Assembly: GCA_008711295.1 (NCBI GenBank)
Contig: VUYV01000090.1
Span: 3,030,917 to 3,094,916, forward strand
Direction: 5' to 3'
DNA length: 64,000 bases
Source of the DNA: Anarhynchus alexandrinus
Taxonomy: Eukaryota; Chordata; Aves; Charadriiformes; Charadriidae
Every line of letters starts with the position of its first letter. Position 1 is the first letter of the stretch. The notes beneath the pieces are model-generated. The model worked only from the letters and a program-made list of their open reading frames with translations. It ran no database searches and was not told the origin of the DNA. Positions 10,401 through 19,900 of the stretch are shown here, piece after piece. The position numbers were made by a program, and so were the translations under genes.

Positions 10401-12843
10401 TCATGACTTGCAAGTGAACAGCAAAGTGTAATACATGGATTAGGTATTCTCACAAAGAACATGGCCATCGCCCTCATTGGCCAGTCCTCAGATCTGATGC
10501 TCTTTTTCCTAAATACATGCCAAACTTTTTTTTTTCCTTGGACCACAGTATTCTAGAAAACACAATTCCTAAGAAAGAACTAGAATTTCTTCTACAAATC
10601 TGCACATCTTTCAAAAATACATCAGTCAAAAAAATAAAAAAGTCTTACATTATGTTGTTCTATGGGCTCTACATAAATGGGTAAAAAGAAAAAAATTCTA
10701 CAACAGATTAAACATAATAAACTAAATGAGCATTTGGAAACATTCCATGGTGCCCTCTAGTTATGAAGGAAGCACAGTCTCCAGTTATTCAGTACTAAGG
10801 ATTGCCTGACCATGGTGAAGAACAACAGGAGTGTAATCTTCTTGACACGGATCACATCTTGAAGAAGAATCTTCCAACTTCAACAAGGACAATCATCCAA
10901 TTTAGTTTTAAAATATCACATAAAAAGCTGTCAATCATTATTAAATCTTTCCTTTCTTTAGTATCAATAGAACTTCCAATCTCAATATCCTACATAATTA
11001 CATAACATAAAAAGCAATAAATTAAAGGGTAGTTAAGTTTTGTAACAGGTTCACTGGACCATCCCATCATCCTTGCACAATTTTCTCCTTCATAGTCAGT
11101 TTTAAGCCACCATTCAGCTTATCAAAACAGGAAGAAGAGGGTCACAGTGATTGCTTTAGGATTATCGAAAAAAAACCCTAACTTGAAAAACCTCACGAGA
11201 CTACAAACTACAAGACTCATAGCGTGTATAGAGTCCACATGAATATCTTTACTAGGTTTTAACCGTGTTTCCTAATACTAACACTCAGTTCCTCCTGGGG
11301 ACAGGAAGGTTGGCAAAGGAGGGAAGAAGCAGCTACTTAACAAATAGATTAACTCAATTTCATTAAATTGTCTACTGGTAATAGTATTTAAGTCTTCCAG
11401 AAAAAAAATATGAACACTAATAATAAAATCAATAATATGTATACACACACACATTTGAGAGTATCCATTTCTCCCCTTCCCTAATGAAGTTTTTGATTTT
11501 GCTTAACGTATCGTTCTTCTTCTTTCCCTCAACACTGATTAATAGCTGGGTCTCTCATTATTGCTCTATCAAAGTCCCATTCCGTAACTCCTTCTCCTTG
11601 CCAAAGGCCAGGTTGGACTAACGCACTGGGTGGAGATAAACAGAACACAATAACAGCCAGCAGCAGTAAACGATGCCGCTGCTGCTGCTGCACAACTTGC
11701 TGATGATACTGCTGCTGACAAGCTCGGTGCATGTGGGCCGGACACAACCAACACGCCCATGGAGCCTACCCCGCCCTCCGGCCAACAGGGAGCAGCCGTC
11801 ATTGATACCGTACGGGCCACGGAAGCAATTCTGGTGTTTGTATGACACACCATAACGACCAGCAAGCAGCACCGGTTGCACGAACTCGAGGGAGGTTTCA
11901 GAAAAGGTGGGGGGGGACCCCCACGCACCCCGAAGTCAACACTCATCGCAGGGAGAAAGACAATAAAAACCACCCTTCCAAGCCATCTCCACCTAAGGAA
12001 CTAGGGTGGGGGAAAGACAGTTAAGGGTATTACGGCGAGGTACCTACGATGAGGGGGATATCTAAAGCATCTCTGAATACTGGATATCCAAAACGAAGCA
12101 AAAACATGCAAGGGAAGAAGCGAGAGGGTTAAGCCAGCGCCTTGCCACCATCAACACCCCCACCACCACCACCACCACCCCCCCCTCCCTTCGGGCACTA
12201 AAGATCAGAAGCTCCAGACGCCCACGAGAGGGTCAAGGAGCGATCCTGCGTGCGGCAGGGAGGGGAAGGGATCGGGATGCTTCTCTCACCCAGCAGGAGG
12301 ACGTTCTTCCCCGAAGGTAGCTTAGAGCGGGACCGCGTGGACACCTCGCTGAGGATGCAGGACCTGGCGGGGAGAGACGGCAAAGATTAGGAGGGGGATG
12401 TCCCCCCCCTTCCCCGCGGCCCCCCCACCCTCACCACCTCCGGGGAGGGCGGCAGGGAAGGCACGGGGAACGGGGGCAGGGCAGGAGTTGCCACCGCCAA
12501 AGGGAGGAGACACCCCCCAACCCCCCCGCCCCGCTGACTGAGAGGGACCGAACGCCAGGAGGGGGGGGATTAGCCAGCCCTTCCCCCCCCCCGCCTCCCC
12601 CACAGGGCAAGGAGTCGCTGCGAGGGCGGTAACGGTCAGCGCGCGCCCCGGTCGCCGGCCGCGGGGCGGGGCGGGCGGTTACCAGAGGTTCTGCCCATCG
12701 TCCTCATCGCCGCCTGCCCGCAGCTCCGCGTTGTTGTTGTTGGTCGCGGCCGTAGCGGCGGACGAAGAAGAAAAACCGGCAGCCGAACCCAGCCCGGGCG
12801 AAGAGGAGCCGAAGGAACCGGCTCTCCCTACCGCCGCCGCCAT
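1358..12843 (-). CDS. DYNC1LI1: DYNC1LI1, cytoplasmic dynein 1 light intermediate chain 1 (5' part, exons 1-3)
   Basis: The product is a non-catalytic dynein-1 subunit. It binds the dynein heavy chain through a Ras-like N-terminal domain and cargo adaptors through its C-terminal half (established for the family). Three minus-strand exons, join(12683-12843, 12290-12363, 1358-1474), give 117 complete codons plus one base, in phase across both junctions and all GT-AG. The N terminus begins [17 protein letters not shown]. It then has a Ser/Ala-rich stretch, an Asn4 run and the acidic DEDDGQNLW motif, followed by [20 protein letters not shown] and the P-loop [10 protein letters not shown] (GxxxxGKT), then [10 protein letters not shown]. 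Human DYNC1LI1 has about 523 residues, so roughly the first fifth is present. The variable N-terminal 45 residues are less conserved than the rest. I could not find exon 4 in the first 1.35 kb, so the gene continues left of the window. Its promoter is the CpG island at about 12.7-13.4 kb. DYNC1LI2 is the alternative, but the position head-to-head with CNOT10 supports DYNC1LI1. Confidence 0.95.
4070..4330 (+). mobile_element. Degenerate CR1-type LINE fragment (reverse transcriptase region)
   Basis: Around 4078-4160 the sequence reads ttcattaattg... followed by agtaagtttgcagatgaca. This resembles the CR1 segment that encodes the RT FADD core. It is followed by agatctgcagaaaagggtgag, resembling the region just after it in CR1. 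The reading frame is destroyed, so this is an old dead insertion in DYNC1LI1 intron 2. Boundaries are approximate. Confidence 0.65.
5263..5277. repeat. (ATC)n microsatellite
   Basis: A short run of catcatcatcat lies within intron 2 of DYNC1LI1. Confidence 0.6.
11529..11732 (-). other. Unassigned ORF, Q-rich then hydrophobic, within DYNC1LI1 intron 2
   Basis: On the minus strand an ATG at 11732-11730 opens 67 codons. The N-terminal part is Gln-rich ([16 protein letters not shown], partly from a CAG/GCT repeat). It is followed by a hydrophobic stretch [19 protein letters not shown] and a polar tail ending in a stop. The layout is vaguely signal-peptide-like. All minus frames over 11.53-11.97 kb are fairly open because the block is GC-rich, which weakens the case. 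I do not recognise the protein. It could be chance or an alternative exon. Confidence 0.25.
11676..11722. repeat. GCT/CTG-rich interrupted trinucleotide repeat
   Basis: The sequence gccgctgctgctgctgc is followed by more ctgctg groups (ctgatgatactgctgctgac). It is an interrupted CTG/CAG tract, reading CAG on the minus strand. Confidence 0.7.
12159..12189. repeat. (CAC)n tract running into poly-C
   Basis: Repeated cac units (caccaccaccaccacc) run into a string of C residues. On the DYNC1LI1-sense strand this is GTG/G-rich. It lies about 100 bases inside intron 2. Confidence 0.8.
12290..12363 (-). CDS. DYNC1LI1: DYNC1LI1 exon 2
   Basis: This 74-nt exon has a CAG acceptor just above 12363 and a GTGAGA donor at 12289. 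It completes the split Trp codon and encodes [20 protein letters not shown] followed by VLLL plus the first base of Gly. This is the conserved segment leading into the nucleotide-binding loop. Confidence 0.95.
12364..12682 (-). other. DYNC1LI1 intron 1, G-rich on the transcribed-sense strand
   Basis: This 319-base intron lies between exons 1 and 2. On the minus (RNA-sense) strand it carries dense G runs. One cluster is opposite the C runs at about 12,396-12,435 and another is opposite 12,579-12,602. Each has four or more runs of at least three G with short spacers, the pattern expected of G-quadruplexes. No ORF of note. Confidence 0.75.
12683..12843 (-). CDS. DYNC1LI1: DYNC1LI1 coding exon 1
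   Basis: The start codon is at 12843-12841 on the minus strand. Its context is GCGAAG-ATG-G, with A at -3 and G at +4, a strong Kozak match. The exon encodes 53 codons plus two bases (TG of a Trp codon) and ends at a GTAAC donor at 12682. A run of four Asn codons (AAC)4 lies at 12730-12741. The exon ends DEDDGQNLW, which is conserved in the family. The 63 in-frame codons upstream of this ATG read as GC-rich 5' leader with no family similarity, so this ATG is preferred. Confidence 0.95.
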
Positions 12844-12846
12844 CTT
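12836..12846 (-). promoter_or_regulatory. YY1-like site over the DYNC1LI1 start codon
   Basis: The minus strand reads AAGATGGCGGC, a full match to the YY1 consensus placed over the ATG. This is common in TATA-less promoters, where YY1 sites sit just downstream of the start of transcription. Function is inferred. Confidence 0.6.
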
Positions 12847-13224
12847 CGCTGCCTCCTCCCTGCCCCACCGCCTCCCTGAGACGCGGAGCGGGCGGCGGCG
12901 CGGCGGCGGCTGACAGGAACCCGGATGTTGGGAGGTCGGAGGAAGGCGGGAGGGGGGAGGAGAGGCGGGGCCTGGGGCGGGGGCGCGCGGAGACAGCTTT
13001 CGGGGTCCCGCGCGCCGGCTCTTCCCCCTCACGGCGCTCCTTCAGCCGGGGTGGCGGCCTGCCGCCTCCACACAGTGCGGGTACTGAGGCTACCGCCGCC
13101 CTCCCGGGTCTTTATTAGCCGCCCCGGGAGAGGAGAAGGGAAGTTGGGAGTAGGGGAGCAAGCGCGTTTCGTTCGGGCTGTCGCCAGGGCAGGTGCCAAG
13201 CCCCGCGGGCAGGGGCCGGCCTGG

Positions 13225-13252
13225 TTGAGGTGAGGTGAGATGAGATGAGATG
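13225..13252. repeat. (GGTGA/GATGA)n pentanucleotide microsatellite
   Basis: A run of tgagg/tgaga units (gaggtgaggtgagatgagat) lies upstream of the DYNC1LI1 promoter core. Confidence 0.8.
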
Positions 13253-13386
13253 AAGCGGCCGTCGTCCGCCTTCGTGCCGGTTAGTGTTGTTGCTGTGGGG
13301 CAGGGAGCCGCTGCTGTGTGCGGAGTGCCGGTTTGCTCCCTAGGTGGCCCCAGCCCTGAAGGAAGCACCTTGGCATCCCAGAAAAG

Positions 13387-16300
13387 TAAGTGCAGCTAGG
13401 GGTATGTATGACATGCCTTTTTGGGGGGGTGGGGGACACGGGGTGGTCTTATCTTCTCCAAGAGGCCTCCCCGTTACTTGTTCTTCTATCACAAGTATCG
13501 CTTTAGAGTTGGAAAAAGGTGGGTCAATTCACCATCGTTTTCACCTCAGCTTTTGCGAGAAGTCCCAGAAGAAGCAAGCAAGCATGTCAGCTCTTTTCCC
13601 CTCAGTTTACAGAGGTAACTTATTTGCTAGGGTAACACATGAACGGCTTTAAATTCCATAAAATCTTGATGGGTGAGTTTGTCCCTTCAATTCAGGGAAA
13701 ATCTATTGTGTACCTCTCTTTCAAACAAAGGATGTGCGTTCCCAGAACCTCTGGATATAGAGAAAGGTAGTGGCAGTATTAGCAGCTTATGTATGCCAGC
13801 AGTTTGTACTTAAGTTTTTTCTTGCTGCTGTGTTTAATTTTTATTTTTCCAAGAAAAGACTGCTTTTTAAGTAGTATTTTAAAACAGGAAAAAATGACCC
13901 ATTATTTTATCCATGTGTTTCTCTCAGTGGCTTTCTGTTGCCTTGTAACCCAAACTGTGGACATTCCTTTCATATGTTGTTTTAGTAAAAATCAGGTGAA
14001 ATTTTGTTGGACCTTGTAGGTCACTGTTCATGAAAGTAAATTTTGGTAAGGTCCTTTAGGTATAAAATAGCTGAAACAGCTGTAGCCGTATACTGACTTA
14101 CAGGTACTTGTCATAAAAGATGCACAATTATTGGTCAGAAGTATTTTGTTGTGGACAGAATGCAGATGCAGAAAACTGTCAAAGTTTTGGTGGAGGTATG
14201 TCATGCAGTAAACAGTGACCACTAAATAGAGGAACACTGCTGAAAAGCCACCAAGAAAAAACATTTGCTGCATGACCCTAAGTTTTTCCAAGACAGCAGA
14301 GCAAATTAGCTTTCCACAGTTGAAAAGGGGAGTTTCTGCTCCCATCTCTTCCCCTCTCTCCGTGTGGCCTGCTATGAACTCCCTTCTTCTGTTATCTCTG
14401 GTTTTCATCACTGTTGGGTCAACTGATTTAAATCACTAAAATAGCAGAAAGTTGATTACTAGAATGGTGGAAGAACTCTTCCAGTTTAGTGAGTTGAATC
14501 TGCTTGTGCAAATGGTTTGATGAGTGGCAGAGCCAGAACAAAGGGTGGTGAACAGAACTGACCAGAGAGTAAGGAGAGAAGGAAGAGCAGAAGGAAGGAG
14601 GAGTTAGAATTTGGAAAGTAATGGGATGGGAATGCCCTTTCAGTGATAGTGAACAGGTCTGCTCAGCTGCAGGTCAAGTTGCAGTTCTAAGAGAAAGGAA
14701 AAAAAAAAACCCCAAACGAAAAACCCCAACAGATTTTGTAATGCATTTCTTAACTGAAACATCTTCCAATAGTCCAAACTTTAGCTACCTACTTCAATCA
14801 AAAGGGATAACATTGGTTTTAACACAATTTGACAAATAGGCTGCTATTTATCCTGGTATGTGGTCTTGAGATTTTTGTGAAGGTTTACTAGAAAGTGGAA
14901 AATCTCTAAAATTCAATGAATTAGCTTTTAACACCTCAGTCACAAAGGCACTGAAAATAACGAGAGTTTTAAACTGCTTCATGTTGCTCATTACTTTGAA
15001 TGATGTTCCATGTCATATTATTTGCATGTGAACTATATTAAAATGAGGTATCTAAATGATATTCACCTAGGACTTTTTTGAAACTAGAATGTGTATGACA
15101 GCAAGTCATGTTTAAATATGTGGAAGTAGTAGAAAATAAAAGGCTACATGGAAGAATGATAAGAGCATGTTGCTTTGTGCTGAGCAGGGAGCATACTGAT
15201 GTTGAGAAAGGACAGCGCAATTTTCCTGCTCTCCTGCTTTTACATATGCTAGTGTTACTAGCTGGAAAAAAATATATCTGGTGATTGTAAATCTACCAAG
15301 GATTATTCACAGTGAAAGAGAGACCACCTCTTTTCTTTCTCCCCTCCTCTTTCCCCTGACATCCATTCACTCTGGAGTATTTTTAAGGTGGCTTTCACTG
15401 TCTCATCCTCTTTTAATGGAGGATTTTGCTGTGTGCCTTTGAGAGAGATATGTACAAGCAACAGTCTTTGAGGATTCACTTGCCTGATTGTCACACCTGA
15501 CAGTTCTGATGGTGGTTGTGTGGTATATTTGCTACCTTTACCAGAAGCAATCCCTCCCTCCTATTCTGCCTTCTCTCCATTTTATTTCTCTCTCAGGAGC
15601 TGCAGAGGAGAATGTGAAAATGGAAATGCTTGGTCATCATACTCTCAGGTTAGGTAAAAAAAAATCAAGATGGAAATAAAAATGTTGAGAGAATCAAGTC
15701 TTCATCAACTGTGCAGTATGCTGATACAGTATTTCAATTAAATTATTCATAGAGTTAGCTGTGCAGCATGATAGGAAAAGGAAATCTAGGAAAAGCCTGT
15801 AATGAAAATGAAGCAACCATAGAAAAGGGGAAAAAAATCAATAAGACATTATTTCCTTTCCTTCCCAGTAAAATAAGTTTCTGTCTGGCAAAATCATCTT
15901 GTGAATGTATAGGAACAACTATTCCATGCAGCCTTTTCCGAAGGGTAACTGTGATCAAGAACTGTGTTAATGATGCCCAGAAAACATAAAAGCCTCCAGG
16001 CGCATTAAATAGAAGGTCTCCCCCAACTATCAAATTGTAAGTTACAAGTTTAAAGTATGTTTTCTTACTTAAAACTACCATTCTGATTTGATAGTGTCCT
16101 GTATCCAGTCACTGTTACCCTTGCAGAGGTAGGTGTGACTATACAAAACAAATTAAGATAATGAAGGATCAGGTCCATCAACTATGATGAGAAATAACAT
16201 TGTTTCAGCTGTTGATTGTTAGGAACAGTTTTAACGTGAAAAAGCATTGCCAGTGGCTTAACTGCATGCATATGTAAGGGCAAACTATGACATCTTGTTG

Positions 16301-19300
16301 GCAAAATAACATCATTTCCTAATACAGGCATGATCTACATCCCTCTGTGAGCTGCCCTGCAGTGATGCCAAAGTGCAGACCCTGAGAGAGAGTCAGTTGT
16401 GTAGCTGTGAGGGAGCTATGCTGTGCTGACCAAGGAGGGACCAACAGGGAGAGACACCTGTGCACAGCTGCTTAGCGATCGCAGGAATGGAGTCTTGGTT
16501 CCTCTCATATTCTGCACCTTTTTTGTTTCTGATGTGCTTTGGTAATTCTGTAGCCCTCTGCTTGTTCTTAACATAGGGCTCCTTGTTGGCTGTCTCAACA
16601 TAAAACCTTTTGTCTGAGTTAGCGTTGTATGAAGTCCAAAAAGTAATGGGCCAGCTTCTCTGTCGGCATGTATTGTCAGTGGCCAAATACTATAAAATTG
16701 GTTGTGAATTTAGAAGGCATTTTTTTCATAAGCCTATGGAAATGAATTGTTATAGTTCAATTACATCTAAAAGATCCATTTTGGGTTGTTAAAGAGATTT
16801 TGCCTTTAGCAATGTTGACCTTGTGGAAACCAAAATCATAAAGGTCACAGTGCTCAATATATACTAGTAGTTCACTGTGTAGAAAACATCTCTTTCAAAA
16901 GGCAGCAATGAAGAAGCAGAATACGTCGAATTTCCAACAAGATGTCTTGTTGCCTTTGGCTGTGGTTTATTAAAAAGTACAAAACTAAACCTTAAAAAGA
17001 GAAAGACAAGTGTGATTTGTCATTGTTGATCTGAATTTGTGTGCAATTACTATTCAGAAAGCATTCATGAAGATGGTAAGGATTTTTGAAAGTGCCTTTT
17101 TGTAGTATTAACAGCTAGTCATCTGAAACTTAATCTTGAAAGTGAATTACTGATTATTTTCTTGTTTACCATGCTCAAGTTATTCCATCAGGAAATGAAA
17201 AAATATTGTATGAATTAGCTGAATAGTTGACAATAATACAAATTGCAAATGCATAACTTCAACACAGAATTAATATTTCAATCTGTGTGCTGAAATTTGT
17301 TAATATAAACTGTATGGATAATACTTAGGAATAACAAACACATCTCAGGAGACTTAATGGGATGAATCCATAAGAAATATTAGACTATGTGCAGTTTTGT
17401 ATATCACATTTCTGGTTTTCATTTCACCAAGTATAAGTCTTGCTATTCGTCTGGTAATGTTTTTTGCTGGTTGGTAATATAAGCTCTGCAGACCATGCAG
17501 CAATGTGCCACTTACTTCTAAATTTATTTTCTACATACTGCACTGTAAATTTTTAAGAATATGCAGGGCTAAATTACTTCATGAAGCACAGTATTATGGC
17601 CTGCTGCAAAGGAGACAAAGACTGTTTTATTTCATAGACACAATATTTTATGTCTTTAATCTGAATTTGTTGCCATCCTGCAGCAGATGCAGCAGAGCAC
17701 CTTAAACATATATTTAAGCACACTCTTAAATTTGGTTGGAATCAATGGGATTTAAAATGAGCTTTACATGTCTGGCTGATGATTAAAAATATGTGCTTAC
17801 TATGCATTTATAGAAGATAATTATGCAGGATCTGATCAGCCAAGAGCTGAATGCCCTTACTTTCCATTGGGAGACCAGGTATATTCCCTCTCAAGGTACA
17901 TGTAGCTCTTTCAGGGCCACATGGTATAAGCACGATTGTTCCTTTGGTCTGAGCAGGATTATTTCTTCAAAGAAAGAAATGTTTTAGTTAATTTTAATTT
18001 TTTTTAATGCAATATTGTTTATTCGGAAAAAAATTTATACGAATGAATAATTTCTCCGTTTACTGTAGAGACAGTCAGCAGCAGGCACTTCCTTGTGCAT
18101 TATTTACAATTCTGCTCCTTTAGTCAGTTCTTTACCTCAGGGAGATAAGTGACTGCTTCTCAAGTAGCTGGTTTGCTTTATACTGGCTTTTTGGTTGTCA
18201 GATGGCATGGCTACTTGGGTAGATTACCATAAAACAAGGAAGGATGTGTTTGGTGTGGTAGCTACTTCATGCACCTTGTCTCAAGGTATCTGTGAAGAAA
18301 TTTGTATTTGCTCTGTCTTCAGGAGGAATAAGGTAAGATATCTTTCATTTACTGCAAAATAAGAGTATTCATAGAGACAACTACTGCAGACTAGCGAAAA
18401 AAGTGTAAACCTGTACTTGGGCTGCCTTGCAATAATTTATGTAAACATGCTTTTCTAAGAAGGGGTTGCCAACTGTCACCTAACTGCTCGGTTGTGTGGT
18501 CTGAGAATCTCTCATCTACAGGACTTGGTTTCTAATTGGTTGTTTCCCTCTGGCCCAGTGCTTTGGTGGTATTTCCAAAACTATTGATAAAAACCGTAGA
18601 AGGGGCTAATGTTTCAAAATTCGGAGTCCTCCTTTGAAGATCCTGAGCATTTTTAGCTGCCACCTAAGTAAGCATTCTAGAGTGCTTAGCTTGGAAAGAG
18701 ATATTCTAGTTATGTGAGTACTGTGTTAAGTATATTTGGTTTGGGTTTTCATCATCTCAGTGGCTTAATGATCTTGAGACCTACTCCCTTTTATCCTACC
18801 TCTGCACAGGAGAGATTACTTGTTTTGTTACTTGCCAAAAGACATCACTATTTTCAGTTTGCTATCCATTGAAAAGCAAAAACTTTGGAATATGTTTTAT
18901 TTATTTACACATACTGATGTAATTCCCTCCGTTTTTCCCTTTAAAAGTCTAGTCATTGAAGATCTACAGAGTTCAGAAATATATATACTTCCTTAAACTA
19001 CTAGATTAGAAGTTGCTGTTTTAACTAAGTGATAAGTTGTTTTGTATGTTGGAGGAAAAGATTATTTTCCATATTTCTCTGTCTGTGAGTTGTGAATAAA
19101 ATCATCTTCATCCTTAGAACTGCATAAATGAATGACTTTAGTTAGTATAATTAAGTTATGAATGTAAGACTAACCTGTATTCAACTCTCTGTGAATTGAT
19201 AGAAAAATGTAGCCCAAATAGAACATAAACAAAAATTGGCAATATGGAGAATTGCCTTATAATAGCCTCACAGTGTCATATGGATGTTGGTGTTTGGTTT

Positions 19301-19590
19301 TTTTTAAAGTTATTAATGTTATAAGAGGGGAAATACTGGCAGTAAGAGTTCTCACTTGAAAGCAAACCTTAAAGAAATAATATATTCAGTAAAGAGAGTT
19401 ATAAAGGTTCTTTAGAGTGGAAGGGGGTCTGGTTGTTGGGTTTTTTTGGCTTTTAAGTTCTGAGGAAATCTATGCTTATGTTGTACTAAGAGATATTATG
19501 CACAAAAACAATTAGCAGAACTGCACCCAGAATGCCAGGAAGATGTATTGTCCAGGCACATTTTTAACACACAAGGCAACATTTAAAAAA
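13387..19590. other. Intergenic, AT-rich, no gene recognised
   Basis: The sequence leaves the CpG island at about 13.4 kb and becomes AT-rich. ORFs here are short, overlap one another on both strands and show no known family. Short homopolymer runs only. No transposon could be named. Confidence 0.65.
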
Positions 19591-19599
19591 TAATGGGCA

Positions 19600-19900
19600 G
19601 GGGGGAATCAAGTCATGAGTGGAGAAAATCAGATCTCCGCACCAGGCATTTGTAGCTGCCCTTGAGATAAACAGAGTAATGGGACGGGTCCATGTGATGG
19701 CCCTTTGCCTGACTGGCTAAAAATAAACACTGTGCACACTTTATATGCATCTCTCCCTTTAACGCGTGGGAGGACAGAAAAATGTGCACAGGAACAGATG
19801 CTTCGCTCTTGTCCCTTCCACAGCACCCTCCCAGGTTCTTATCCCTGCCCTTCGCTCAGTGAAGCTACGCTCAAGTGAAAGGCCTCTGTTTAATTCTTAA
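19600..19900. promoter_or_regulatory. Possible enhancer-like block with a MEF2-type site
   Basis: This block is less AT-biased than its flanks. It contains ctaaaaataa at 19717-19726, a full match to the MEF2 consensus, and a GATA-type tgagataaac near 19,661-19,670. It has no long ORF. The regulatory role is inference; conservation data would decide. Confidence 0.25.

Larger units (their letters stand above)
1475..12289 (-). other. DYNC1LI1 intron 2 (10.8 kb)
   Basis: This long AT-rich first-third intron becomes GC-rich toward its 5' end (above about 11.6 kb). It contains a degenerate CR1 fragment near 4.07-4.33 kb and an unexplained cluster of overlapping ORFs at about 8.57-9.30 kb. A Q-rich/hydrophobic ORF lies at 11.53-11.73 kb and a (CAC)n/poly-C tract at about 12.15-12.19 kb. 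No nested gene was recognised. Confidence 0.75.
12640..13390 (-). promoter_or_regulatory. DYNC1LI1 CpG-island promoter core
   Basis: This is a GC- and CpG-dense block around and upstream of the DYNC1LI1 start codon. It has several GC boxes (ggggcggggc near 12,661-12,675; gaggcggggcc and ggggcggggg near 12,962-12,983). No TATA box is evident, as is usual for housekeeping promoters. The island extends into introns 1 and 2 to about 11.65 kb. The exact transcription start cannot be placed from sequence alone. Confidence 0.8.

Noticed and set aside
11569..12024. Several GC-rich ORFs on both strands in the DYNC1LI1 island
   Set aside because: Mutually overlapping frames in GC-rich DNA, most starting at non-ATG codons. 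Only the 67-codon minus-strand ORF was kept as a weak candidate.
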